Assembly: GCF_046630445.1 (NCBI RefSeq) | Contig: NC_092335.1 | Coordinates: 633,444,001 to 633,508,000, forward strand | DNA: 64,000 nt | Direction of reading: 5' to 3' | Source of the DNA: Rutidosis leptorrhynchoides | Taxonomy: Eukaryota; Streptophyta; Magnoliopsida; Asterales; Asteraceae | Shown: positions 21,741-33,914 of the stretch, piece by piece | Layout: every line of letters begins with the position of its first letter | Numbering within the stretch: the stretch's first letter is position 1 | The notes under the pieces: generated by a model | Database searches by the model: none | What the model saw: only the letters and a program-made list of their open reading frames with translations | What the model was told of the DNA's origin: nothing | Translations under genes and position numbers: made by a program

Positions 21741-22949
21741 TAGTATGGTACAAGGAAATATGTATGAATACATGTATAATACAAGAAAAGTTAGCTAGGA
21801 TAAGGTTAGTATAGATTTTTGTACAAAAATCCCGAATTCAAAATGTAGAATTCTAACCAATATTGTTTTGCCCATAATTTCTTCGTTACAACTCCGTTTT
21901 GAGTGATTCAAATTGCTATGGTTTTGGAACGAACTAAATTTTGTGAAACTAAACTGAAAAAGTGGTGGTTTATAGTCAGATTTACAGGTTACAAGTCGGA
22001 TTTGAAATAGGTAGTCATTTCCGTCGAAAGAACGACATCTTGATGACCATTTTTAAAAAAAAAAAAAACATACTTCCACTTTGAGTTTAGCTATGATTTT
22101 TGGACACGTTATCATGTTCATATGAAAAATCATTTTCCCAGAAAACAAGATTCTAATTCAAAGGTTAAGACAGGTTTTAATTATCCAATCCAAAACAGCC
22201 CGCGGTGTTACTACGACGGCGTATATCCGGTTTTACGGTGTTCTTCGTGTTTCCAAGTTTTAAATCATTTAGTTAGCATATCATATAGATATAGAACATG
22301 TGTTTAGTTGATTTTAAAAGTCAAGTTAGAAGGATTAACTTTTGTTTGCGAACAAGTTTAGAATTAACTAAACTATGTTCTAGTGATTACAAGTTTAAAC
22401 CTTCGAATAAGATAGCTTTATATGTAAGAATCGAATGATGTTATGAACATCATTAGTACCTCAAGTTTTGTGGATAAACCTACTGGAAAAGAGAAAAATA
22501 GGTCTAGCTTCAAAGGATCCTTGGATGGCTTGAAAGTTCTTGAAGCAAAATCATGACACGAAAACAAGTTCAAGTAAGATCATCACTTGAAATAAGATTG
22601 TTATAGTTATAGAAATTGAACCAAAGTTTGTATATGATTCTTACCTTGAATTAGAAAGATATCTTACTGGAAATAACAAAGATTTATTAAGATTGGATGA
22701 TCACTTGAAATGGATTTGCAAGGTTGAAAGTAAGCTAGCAAACTTGAAAGTGTTCTTGATGTGTTCTTGAGTAATTGTTTTGTAACTTGGTTTATGTATG
22801 GATTTATGAACTAGATTGAGCTAGATTTTGTTGAAGATGATGAAGAACACTTAGAACAATGGAAGAACACTTGAGAGAGAGTAGTTTGATGCAAGAAAAT
22901 TGAAAAATGATTGTGTTTGTGTGTGTTCTTGAAAATGTGATTAAGGCCT

Positions 22950-22962
22950 TTTCATATAGGCT
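22950..22962 (-). promoter_or_regulatory. Likely TATA box of the B LTR
   Basis: The minus strand reads CCTATATGAAAAG, followed after about 70 bases by CTCTCTCAAG-type pyrimidine-rich sequence typical of a plant transcript start. The same site occurs in the other LTR near 33060-33072. Confidence 0.45.
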
Positions 22963-23807
22963 CCATTAGTTTGTAATTTTGCTAATTATTTGATGCTAGA
23001 TGTTAAATGATGGTTCCCACATGTTTGTTGACTAATTGAGGGCTGCTAAGAGCTGATCATTTGAGTGTATATACCAATAGTAAATACATCTAGAAGCTGG
23101 GTATTGTACGGGTACAAATACCGAACGAATACGAGTAGAATTCTTGATGGAAATGAATGGGAATACAAATACAACCATCTTTGTTAAGTATAAGTATTTT
23201 GATATATGTCTTTAAGTCTTTCAAAAGTGTACTAATACATCTAAAACACTACATGTATATACATTTTAACTGAGTCGTTAAGTCATCGTTAGTCATTATA
23301 TGTAAGTGTTGTTTTGAAACCTTTAAGTTAACGATCTTGTTAAATGTAATCAATTCATTGTTATTATACTTAATGAGATAATAAATTATCATTTTATCAT
23401 GTTAACATAGTGTATTAATATATCTTAGTATGATTCATAAGTATTAAGACGTTATTACATCGATAATCGTTATATATATATTGTTTCGAAACCCTTAAGT
23501 TAGTAGTCTCATTTTATGTATATAGTTCATTGTTAATATACTTAATGAGATACTTGATTATCATTATAACCTATTAAACATATATATATATATATATATA
23601 TAACCATATATATATATTTAATTATGTCATATAAAAGTTCATACTTCGTGAATCATCGGTCAAACTGGGTGGTCAAACGTTTACATAAATTCCATTTCAA
23701 TTAACCAAGTCTTAACAAGTTTGATTGCTTAACATGTTGGAAACATTTATTCATGTAAATATTAATCTCATGTAATATATAATCATGGAAAAGTTAGGGT
23801 CATTACA

Positions 23808-23822
23808 GTACCTACCCGTTAA
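23808..23822 (-). promoter_or_regulatory. Element B polypurine tract
   Basis: The minus strand reads AACGGGTAGGTAC directly before the 3' LTR, preceded by AAATTTCGGGACGAAATTT, as in element A. Confidence 0.8.
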
Positions 23823-23842
23823 ATAAATTTCGTCCCGAAATT

Positions 23843-26800
23843 TTAAGCAGTCGGAGGTGTTGACGTATCTTCTGGAAATAAGTGCGGGTATTTCTTTTTC
23901 ATCTGATCTTCACGTTCCCAAGTGAACTCGGGTCCTCTACGAGCATTCCATCGGACTTTGACGATTGGTATTTTGTTTTGCTTAAGTCTCTTAATCTCAC
24001 GATCCATTATTTCAACGGGTTCTTCGACGAACTGTAATTTTTCGTCGATCTTTATTTCGTCTAAAGGAATTGTGAGATCTTCTGTAGCTAAGCATTTCTT
24101 CAGATTCGAGACGTGAAAGGTATTATGTACGCCGGCAAGTTGTTGAGGTAGTTCAAGTCGATAAGCCACTGGGCCAACACGATCAATAATTTTGAATGGC
24201 CCAATGTATCTTGGGTTTCGTTTCCCCCGTTTTCCAAAACGAATGACACCTTTCCAAGGTGATACCTTAAGCATGACCATGTCGCCAACCTTAAATTCTA
24301 AAGGTTTTCTTCTGACATCCGCGTAGCTCTTTTGTCGACTCCTGGCTGTTTTCAACCGTTGTTGAATCTGAATGATCTTTTCAGTAGTTTCCTGGATAAT
24401 TTCCGGACCCGTAATTTGCTTATCCCTCACCTCGCTCCAACAGATAGGAGACCTGCACTTTCTACCATAAAGTGCCTCAAACGGTGCCATCTCAATACTC
24501 GAGTGGTAACTGTTGTTGTAGGAAAATTCTGCTAACGGTAGATGTCGATCCCAACCGTTTCCAAAATCAATAACACATGCTCGTAGTATGTCTTCAAGAG
24601 TCTGTATCGTCCTTTCACTTTGCCCATCAATTTGTGGATGATAGGCAGTACTCATGTCTAGACGAGTCCCCAATGCTTGTTGTAATGTCTGCCAAAATCT
24701 TGAAACAAATCTACCATCCCTATCAGAGATAATAGAGACTGGTATTCCATGTCTAGAGACAACTTCTTTCAAGTATAGTCGTGCCAACTTCTCCATTTTG
24801 TCATCTTCCTTCATTGGTAGAAAATGCGCTGACTTGGTAAGACGATCGACTATTACCCAAATTGTATCACAACCACTTGCAGTCCTTGGCAATTTGGTAA
24901 TGAAATCCATGGTAATGTTTTCCCATTTCCATTCCGGGATTTCTGGTTATTGAAGTAGACCTGATGGTTTTTGATGTTCAGCTTTGACCTTAGAACACGT
25001 CAAACATTCTCCTACGTATGTAGCAATATCGGCTTTCATACCCGGCCACCAAAAGTGTTTCTTGTGATCTTTGTACATCTTCCCCGCTCCGGGATGTATT
25101 GAATATCTGGTTTTATGTGCTTCCTTAAGTACCATTTCTCTCACATTTCCAAACTTTGGTACCCAAATTCTTTCAGCCCTATATCGGGTTCCGTCTTCTC
25201 GAATATTAAGATGTTTCTCTGATCCCTTGGGTATTTCTTTCTTCAAATTTCCTTCTTTTAAAACTCCTTGTTGCGCCTCCTTTATTTGAGTAGTAAGGTT
25301 AGTACGAATAATTATATTCATAGCTTTTACCCGCATAGGTTCTCTGTCCTTTCTACTCAAAGCGTCAGCTACCACATTCGCCTTCCCCGGGTGATAACGA
25401 ATCTCGAAATCGTAATCATTCAACAATTCAATCCACCTACGCTGCCTCATGTTCAATTGTTTCTGATTAAATATGTGTTGAAGACTTTTATGGTCGGTAT
25501 ATATAATACTTTTGACCCCATATAAGTAGTGCCTCCAAGTCTTTAATGCAAAAACAACAGCACCCAATTCCAAATCGTGAGTCGTATAATTTTGCTCGTG
25601 AATCTTCAATTGTCTAGACGCATAAGAAATTACCTTCGTTCGTTGCATTAATACACAACCGAGGCCTTGCTTTGAGGCGTCACAATATATCACAAAATCA
25701 TCATTCCCTTCCTGCAATGACAATATAGGTGCCGTAGTTAACTTTTTCTTTAATAACTGAAACGCTTTCTCTTGTTCATCCTTCCATTCAAATTTCTGCC
25801 CTTTATGCGTTAATGCAGTCAAGGGTTTTGCTATTTTGGAAAAATCTTGGATGAATCTTCTATAGTACCCGGCCAATCCTAAAAATTGGCGTATATGCTT
25901 CGGAGTTTTCGGGGTTTCCCACTTTTCCACAGTTTCAATCTTTGCCGGATCAACCTTAATGCCTTCTTTGCTCACTATGTGACCGAGGAATTGCACTTCT
26001 TCCAACCAAAATGCACACTTAGAAAACTTAGCGTACAATTCTTCTTTCCTCAATAATTCCAAAACCCTTCTCAGATGTTCTTCGTGCTCTTGATCATTCT
26101 TAGAGTAAATAAGTATGTCATCGATGAAAACAATGACAAATTTGTCTAGATATGGCGCACACACCCGGTTCATGAGGTCCATAAACACAGCTGGTGCGTT
26201 AGTTAATCCAAATGGCATAACCATAAACTCGTAATGACCGTAACGCGTTCTGAAAGCAGTCTTTGGAATATCATCTCCCTTCACCCGCATTTGATGATAA
26301 CCGGAACGTAAATCGATCTTTGAATACACCGACGAACCTTGCAGCTGATCAAATAAGTCGTCGATTCTTGGTAACGGGTAACGGTTCTTGATGGTAAGCT
26401 TGTTCAATTCTCAGTAGTCTATACATAACCTGAACGTACCATCCTTCTTTTTGACAAACAAAACAGGAGCTCCCCACGGTGATGTGCTTGGTCGAATGAA
26501 ACCACGCTCCAATAATTCTTGTAATTGGCTTTGTAATTCCTTCAATTCGTTGGGTGCAAGTCTGTAAGGAGCACGAGCTATTGGTGCAGCTCCTGGTACA
26601 AGTTCTATTTGAAATTCGACAGATCGGTGTGGAGGTAGTCCCGGTAATTCTTTCGGAAATACATCGGGAAATTCTCTGGCGACGGGAACATTATTGATGT
26701 TCTTTTCTTCAGGTTTGACTTCCTCGACGTGCGCTAGAATTGCATAGCAACCTTTTCTTATTAGCTTTTGCGCCTTTAAGTTACTAATAAGATTTAGCTT

Positions 26801-28405
26801 CGCGTTGCTCTTTTCTCCATACACCATTAAGGGTTTTCTCTTTTCGCGCATAATGCGAATCGCATTTTCGTAACATACGACCTCTGCTCTCTCCTTTTTC
26901 AACCAGTCCATACCAATTATCACATCAAAACTCCCTAACTCTACCGGTATCAAATTAATTTTAAACGCTTCACCAACTAGTTTAATTTCTCGATTCTGAC
27001 ATATTTTATCTGCTGTAATTAATTTATCGTTTGCTAATTCGAGTAAAAATTTATTATCCAAAGGCGTCAATGGACAACTTAATTTAGCACAAAAATCTCT
27101 ACTCATATAGCTTCTATCAGCACCCGAATCAAATAAAACATAAGCAGATTTATCGTCAATAAGAAACGTACCCGTAACAAGCTCCGGGTCTTCCTGTGCT
27201 TCTGCCGCATTAATATTGAAAACTCTTCCGCGGCCTTGCACGTTAGTATTTCCTTGGTTCGGGCAATTAGTCCTATAGTGGCCCGGTTTCCCACATCCAT
27301 AACAAACAATGGCGGCATTATTCGTTCCGTCATTATTTGTTCCTTTCATTTTGTTAGCCCCTGATCCGAAAACTTCACACTTCGCCGCACTATGACCATT
27401 TCTATTACACTTGGTGCAAAACGTCGTGCAGAACCCAGTCGGATGGTATCCTTCGCACCTTTGGCATGGCTTTTTCTGTCTCTTGTTGTTATTGGAATTG
27501 TTGTTATTATGGTTGTTATTGTTGTTGGGGCGGTTGTTGTAGTTATTGTTGTTATTGTAGTTGTTATTAGGATTGCGATTTTTGTTGCGATCAATGTTGC
27601 GGTTGTTGTGGTTGTTGTTGTTGTTGTTGTATTGGTGACCCTTGTCACTGGTTTCATCCCACTTTCTCTTGACTTGTTTCATGTTGGCCTCTTCGGCCGT
27701 CTTTTCTTTAATTCTTCCCTCAATCTGGTTCATGAGTTTGTGAGCCATTTGACTTGCCTTTTGTATGGAGGCGGGCTCGTGTGAACTTATATCTTCTTGA
27801 ATCCTTCCTGGTAACCCTTTCACAAACGCGTCGATCTTCTCTTCTTCATCTTCGAACGCTCTTGGACACAATAGACACAACTCTGTGAATCTTCGTTCGT
27901 ACGTGGTGATGTCGAAACCTTGCGTTCGTAATCCTCTAAGTTCTACCTTAAGCTTATTGACTTCGTTTCTGGGACGGTACTTCTCGTTCATCAAGTGCTT
28001 GAATGCTGACCACAGTAATGCGTAAGCATCATCTTGTCCCACCTGCTCGAGATAGGTGTTCCACCATGTTAACGCAGCACCTGTGAAGGTATGCGTAGCG
28101 TACTTTACTTTGTCTTCTTCAGCACACTTACTTATGGCAAACACCGATTCAATCTTCTCGGTCCACCGTTTTAATCCGATTGGACCCTCGGTTCCATCGA
28201 ATTCCAGAGGTTTACAGGCAGTGAATTCTTTGTAGGAGCATCCTACACGATTTCTTGTGGCATTAGTTCCACTGCTAGAACCAGAGTTATTGTTGTTATT
28301 TTGCATTGCGGCCTGCACTGCTGCTATGTTCGCAGCAAGGAAAACACGGAAGTCTTCCTCGCTCATGTTCAAGTTCTGATGAGTCGTCGGTGCCATTTCC
28401 TTCAA
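23843..28405 (-). pseudogene. Element B gag-pol polyprotein, single frame with two in-frame stops
   Basis: From ATG 28405 to the stop at 23843 there are 1521 codons in one frame. Gag (about residues 55-200) has [19 protein letters not shown] and LTWWNTYLE. An asparagine-rich stretch (about 259-307) precedes CCHC knuckles [14 protein letters not shown] (330-343) and [14 protein letters not shown] (368-381). The protease site is [10 protein letters not shown] (about 425-434). RT has [13 protein letters not shown] and [10 protein letters not shown]; RNase H has [13 protein letters not shown] and ADALSRK. Integrase has an HHCC region and core residues in [16 protein letters not shown] and GQSERTIQ; the end has the chromodomain-like block IPIVKVRWN...PEFTWERED. 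Stops: TGA replacing arginine in the RT motif CIDYRELNK (26411-26413) and TAA replacing glutamine in the integrase N-terminal part (24947-24949). Both fit single C-to-T changes. All catalytic residues I checked are present. Confidence 0.93.
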
Positions 28406-28738
28406 AAATAGCCAAAAGAATTGAGTTAATCATATAGAATTTAAGAGTAGTCAATAGTATTTCGTAGCATAATATGAACTCTTTTATAAAAGCTTTTTCT
28501 TCATATTAGCATTTTATAATTTTTAAATCGGGTAGTACCTACCCGTTAAGTTCATACTTAGTAGCTAATATACCATTACAACTACTACAATTCTATATGA
28601 AAAAACTAATTACAATAATATTTCATATTCAAACTTTTATACAATATTATGCAAACTTACAATACCGCTATTTTACATATAGCATGAAATATAGCACATA
28701 AAAACCTTGATACAAAGCAGTTGCGAAGACAATTCTAG
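28406..28738 (-). other. Spacer between F-box ORF and gag of element B, with internal polypurine hairpin
   Basis: AT-rich non-coding stretch. At 28529-28549 the minus strand reads AACGGGTAGGTACTACCCG: the 3' polypurine tract core is repeated and followed by its complement, so CGGGTAG and CTACCCG can form a 7-bp stem. The same design is at 4825-4846 in element A. Confidence 0.55.
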
Positions 28739-29431
28739 TTAATACGCAAGGCGTTCAGCAAAGGCAATAAAGACACGTAATTCATACGTCCAGAAACAAG
28801 TCATGCATTCTGGTTTTACTAAAACTATTTCCCATCCTTGATCTTGTGGAAAATAACCGTTGTGACCGTTAGCAAGACAGCATGTTGTAACGTCGTCAAA
28901 AGGACGATGGTTACGTAATGCCCAACATCCCCGTAACAACCTAAAAACCTTGTTTCTCACCCCAATTACCGAATCCGTCACTTGTGGGAATGTTTTACTT
29001 AAAAGTTGTAATCCGATGTTCTTTTTCTCGCTTTGGTGAGAAGCGAACATCACTAACCCGTAAGCATAACATGCTTCTTTATGTTGCATGTTAGAAGCTT
29101 TTTCTAAAGCACGAAGTCCTATTTTGGGATATGTGGAGTCAAAATAGGTTCTTAACCCGTAGCGTAAAATTGCATTTGGGTTCCCCGCAATTAATGCTTT
29201 AAAGAAAACACGGCGTAACTTACGGTCTCCCCAATGTGATATACCCCATCTTTCAAAGGAAAGCCTTTTATAAACTAAGGCATGCTTGGAACGTCTTTCA
29301 AATGTTCGACAAACTAATTTTGCCATAAATAGTTGTGCCGATGAATTATGACCGACTTTAGACAAGATTTCATCGATCATATCCCCCGGTAGGTCTTTTA
29401 AAATATTTGGTCGTCTATCCTTAACATCCAT
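28739..29431 (-). CDS. F-box protein (At2g35280-like type) carried inside element B
   Basis: An uninterrupted 230-residue ORF on the same strand as gag-pol. Residues about 14-58 form an F-box: LPGDMIDEILSKVG, then LVCRTF, then VYKRLSF. Residues about 80-140 read GNPNAILRYGLRTYF, IGLRALEKASNMQHKEACY and AYGLVMFA, the helical Sel1-like part seen in the plant At2g35280 / At1g67623 F-box family. The C-terminal part has spaced cysteines (CWALRNH, TTCC, ECMTCFWTYELRVFIAFAE), the usual end of that family. F-box proteins select substrates for SCF ubiquitin ligases through Skp1. The ORF lies between the leader ORF and gag, 143 bases after the leader stop. No stop or frameshift is present although gag-pol next to it has two stops. 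The family assignment comes from recognition, not a search. Whether it is expressed is unknown. Confidence 0.85.
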   Translation of the reverse strand: MDVKDRRPNILKDLPGDMIDEILSKVGHNSSAQLFMAKLVCRTFERRSKHALVYKRLSFERWGISHWGDRKLRRVFFKALIAGNPNAILRYGLRTYFDSTYPKIGLRALEKASNMQHKEACYAYGLVMFASHQSEKKNIGLQLLSKTFPQVTDSVIGVRNKVFRLLRGCWALRNHRPFDDVTTCCLANGHNGYFPQDQGWEIVLVKPECMTCFWTYELRVFIAFAERLAY

Positions 29432-29574
29432 TTCGTGTTTCTTTTTATACTGTAAAATAGACGAGGGTTAGATTCATAAAAGATACTTAACAAACACTAC
29501 AAACAATTTTCACATATATCATAAAAGCACAAACACACTATATTACTTATATTACATCACATGATTACAACTCT

Positions 29575-30189
29575 TTATTCCGACTCACTTGTTTCTTCTT
29601 CTTCGTACTTGGTTCGTTTTGCTAATTTTCTAGGGATAAAGGATGTTCCTCTAATACGAGCCATTTGTCTCACTAATGGTTTAGAAGAAGCTGGTGACCT
29701 AGATGTTCCCGGGCCATAGTTAAAGCTTAAGAAATATGGGCATTTACGGTATACTCCATCGGGACATTTCATGTTAACATAGAGGTCATCGGGGTTGGAA
29801 TTTGGTTTCTCTATTTTGATGCCTTTTCCCTTATTATTTTCTTTTGCCTTATCAAATTGGGTCGGGGTAATTTCTACAACATCATCGGAATCCTCATCGG
29901 GATCCGATTCATCGGAAAATTGGTAATCTTCCCAATATTTTGCTTCCTCAGCGGAAACACCATTGACCATTATTAATTTTGGTCCATCGGTTGAGGGTTT
30001 TCTTTTATTTATCTGTTTTTCAGTGGTTTCTAATATTTCCTCCTCCGAAACCTCTTCTTCTTCCGGTTCCTCTTCTTCCGGTTCCTCTTCTTCCGGTTCC
30101 TCTTCGGGAATTTGTGAATCTTCCCAATATATATTCGACTCTTCATTATTATTAGGTGAGTCAATGGGATTTGTACTAGAGGTAGACAT
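29575..30189 (-). CDS. Acidic leader protein of element B, upstream of the F-box gene
   Basis: An intact 204-residue ORF, the first after the primer site on the element's sense strand. Residues about 24-54 are a glutamate/proline repeat (EEEPEEEEPEEEEPEEEE). A second acidic stretch (SDESDPDEDSDDVVEITP) lies near 92-110. After this comes a less acidic region with DLYVNMKCPDGVYRKCPYF, and the protein ends in a basic stretch IRGTSFIPRKLAKRTKYEEEE. No known domain is recognised. Composition and position resemble the leader ORFs of elements A and C, but the sequences cannot be aligned by eye beyond the acidic bias and a short xPDGVYRK / LADGRVVP similarity in C. Function unknown; a nucleic-acid or chromatin-related accessory role is only a guess. 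Confidence 0.65.
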   Translation of the reverse strand: MSTSSTNPIDSPNNNEESNIYWEDSQIPEEEPEEEEPEEEEPEEEEVSEEEILETTEKQINKRKPSTDGPKLIMVNGVSAEEAKYWEDYQFSDESDPDEDSDDVVEITPTQFDKAKENNKGKGIKIEKPNSNPDDLYVNMKCPDGVYRKCPYFLSFNYGPGTSRSPASSKPLVRQMARIRGTSFIPRKLAKRTKYEEEETSESE

Positions 30190-30387
30190 CTATCACACAA
30201 TATCAAACACGTTAAGAGATTAATATATCACATAATATTTACATGTAAAAAAATATATAGTTTCCAACAAAATTTGTTAAGCAATCGTTTTTAACGAAAA
30301 AACACGGTCGAAGTCCAGACTCACTAATGCATCCTAACAAACTCGATAAGACACACTAATGCAAAATTCTGGTTCTCTAAGACCAAC
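30190..30387 (-). other. Element B 5' untranslated leader
   Basis: Short non-coding region between the primer site and the leader ORF, with similarity to the leader of element A (gtccagact, agacacactaa). Confidence 0.6.
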
Positions 30388-30399
30388 GCTCGGATACCA
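30388..30399 (-). promoter_or_regulatory. Element B primer binding site (Met-tRNA type, one mismatch)
   Basis: The minus strand reads TGGTATCCGAGC two bases inside the 5' LTR; one base differs from the initiator-Met consensus. Confidence 0.8.
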
Positions 30400-30401
30400 A
30401 C

Positions 30402-31331
30402 TGAAATGTCCCGTTCATATCGATTATAAACGTTTCATATTAATTGGTTTCGTTGCGAGGTTTTGACCTCTATATGAGACGTTTTTCAAAGACTGCATTC
30501 GTTTTTAAAACAAACCATAACCTTTATTTTATCGACAAAGGTTTAAAAGACACAACCAAGATTATCAAGTAATGATAATCTAAAATATCACACTTACACA
30601 TGACCATTACATAATGGTTTACAATATTAATATGTTACAATAAAGAAAGTTTCTCGAATGCAGTTTTTAAACAATATTAAACAAGCATGTTGACTCCAAA
30701 TTTTGTCCTTAATTTAGCATGCAACAGCGGAAGCTCTTAATAATCACCTGGGAATAAACATGCTTTAAACGTCAACAAAAATGTTGGCGAGTTATAGGTT
30801 TAATCTATATATTTATCAAATCGTAATAATAGACCACAAGATTTCATTTTTCAATAACATGCAATCTGCATAAAAATCATTCATATGGCGAACACCTGGT
30901 AACCGACATTAACAAGATGCATATAGAATATCCCCAAACAGAATCCTCTCGTCTGTATAATATTAACTCGAAGTACTAAAGCATACCATTTTCCAGCATG
31001 GGGGGAGTTAGTGCCCGTAGATCTACCTTTAGGATTCGCGTCAATTAATGGCCATTATACCGGCTCCATACCATTTTCCAGCATGAAGGTTGTATAATAA
31101 ACATTAATTCTTAGGTTACCAAGCTAAAAGGGTGATATTCGGCATAGTAATCCAACCATAGAATGTAATTTCAAGTACTTGTGTCTATTTTGTAAAACAT
31201 TTACAAAACTGCATGTATTCTCATCCCAAAAATATTAGATAGTAAAAACGGGACTATAACTCACTTTCACGTATTTTCACTTCATCGGAAAATAAGACTT
31301 GGCCACGGGTCGATTCACAAACCTATAACAA

Positions 31332-31413
<82 letters not shown>

Positions 31414-33914
31414 AAATGCGATAGAAATATATTCATATCATATTTTTATTTACGTTTTAACGATTTAAGTTGTCAAGTTAGCAGTCCAACGTTAGTAGTT
31501 CACAATTAGTAGTACATATATAGTTCAACACATAGTATACACGTATTGTATAAGAATCAATCATGACCCACGATACAACTATTGTCTTTGAAGTCATCTC
31601 GACGTATTGTGTATGTGGTGTCTTTCGATTTATCCGACGAATTGTATATATAATGTCTAAGACTCAATCACGACCCACTATACAACTATTGTCTTTGAAG
31701 TTATCTCGACGTATTGTGTACATGTGTCTTACGATTTATCTGACGTATTGTATATATATTGTCTAAGGTTTAATCACGACCCACTGTACAACTATTGTCT
31801 TTGAAGTTATCTCGACGTATTGTGTACATGTGTCTTACGATTAACCAAGACTAGTATGGTACAAGGAAATATGTATGAATACATGTATAATACAAGAAAA
31901 GTTAGCTAGGATAAGGTTAGTATAGATTTTTGTACAAAAATCCCGAATTCAAAATGTAGAATTCTAACCAATATTGTTTTGCCCATAATTTCTTCGTTAC
32001 AACTCCGTTTTGAGTGATTCAAATTGCTATGGTTTTGGAACGAACTAAATTTTGTGAAACTAAACTGAAAAAGTGGTGGTTTATAGTCGGATTTACAGGT
32101 TACAAGTCGGATTTGAAATAGGTAGTCATTTCCGTCGAAAGAACGACATCTTGATGACCATTTAAAAAAAAAAAAAAAAACATACTTCCACTTTGAGTTT
32201 AGCTATGATTTTTGGACACGTTATCATGTTCATATGAAAAATCATTTTCCCAGAAAACAAGATTCTAATTCAAAGGTTAAGACAGGTTTTAATTATCCAA
32301 CCCAAAACAGCCCGCGGTGTTACTACGACGGCGTATATCCGGTTTTACGGTGTTCTTCGTGTTTCCAAGTTTTAAATCATTTAGTTAGCATATCATATAG
32401 ATATAGAACATGTGTTTAGTTGATTTTAAAAGTCAAGTTAGAAGGATTAACTTTTGTTTGCGAACAAGTTTAGAATTAACTAAACTATGTTCTAGTGATT
32501 ACAAGTTTAAACCTTCGAATAAGATAGCTTTATATGTAAGAATCGAATGATGTTATGAACATCATTAGTACCTCAAGTTTTGTGGATAAACCTACTGGAA
32601 AAGAGAAAAATAGGTCTAGCTTCAAAGGATCCTTGGATGGCTTGAAAGTTCTTGAAGCAAAATCATGACACGAAAACAAGTTCAAGTAAGATCATCACTT
32701 GAAATAAGATTGTTATAGTTATAGAAATTGAACCAAAGTTTGTATATGATTCTTACCTTGAATTAGAAAGATATCTTACTGGAAATAACAAAGATTTATT
32801 AAGATTGGATGATCACTTGAAATGGATTTGCAAGGTTGAAAGTAAGCTAGCAAACTTGAAAGTGTTCTTGATGTGTTCTTGAGTAATTGTTTTGTAACTT
32901 GGTTTATGTATGGATTTATGAACTAGATTGAGCTAGATTTTGTTGAAGATGATGAAGAACACTTAGAACAATGGAAGAACACTTGAGAGAGAGTAGTTTG
33001 ATGCAAGAAAATTGAAAAATGATTGTGTTTGTGTGTGTTCTTGAAAATGTGATTAAGGCCTTTTCATATAGGCTCCATTAGTTTGTAATTTTGCTAATTA
33101 TTTGATGCTAGATGTTAAATGATGGTTCCCACATGTTTGTTGACTAATTGAGGGCTGCTAAGAGCTGATCATTTGAGTGTATATACCAATAGTAAATACA
33201 TCTAGAAGCTGGGTATTGTACGGGTACAAATACCGAACGAATACGAGTAGAATTCTTGATGGAAATGAATGGGAATACAAATACAACCATCTTTGTTAAG
33301 TATAACTATTTTGATATATGTCTTTAAGTCTTTCAAAAGTGTACTAATACATCTAAATACACTACATGTATATACATTTTAACTGAGTCGTTAAGTCATC
33401 GTTAGTCGTTATATGTAAGTGTTGTTTTGAAACCTTTAAGTTAACGATCTTGTTAAATGTAATCAATTCATTGTTATTATACTTAATGAGATAATAAATT
33501 ATCATTTTATCATGTTAACATAGTGTATTAATATATCTTAGTATGATTCATAAGTATTAAGACGTTATTACATCGATAATCGTTATATATATATTGTTTC
33601 GAAACCCTTAAGTTAGTAGTCTCATTTTATGTATATAGTTCATTGTTAATATACTTAATGAGATACTTGATTATCATTATAACCTATTAAACATATATAT
33701 ATATATATAACCATAAATATATATTTAATTATGTCATATAAAAGTTCATACTTCGTGAATCATCGGTCAAACTGGGTGGTCAAACGTTTACATAAATTCC
33801 ATTTCAATTAACCAAGTCTTAACAAGTTTGATTGCTTAACATGTTGGAAACATTTATTCATGTAAATATTAATCTCATGTAATATATAATCATGGAAAAG
33901 TTAGGGTCATTACA
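30402..33914 (-). repeat. Element B 5' LTR (3513 bp)
   Basis: Matches 20265-23807 throughout, with scattered single-base differences and a shorter (AT)n. It ends at its right with GGGTCATTACA followed by the target duplication CTTCG. Confidence 0.95.

Noticed and set aside
27346..27784. Shadow ORFs rich in T and V overlapping gag of B
   Set aside because: They are other-frame readings of the asparagine (AAC) repeats in gag.
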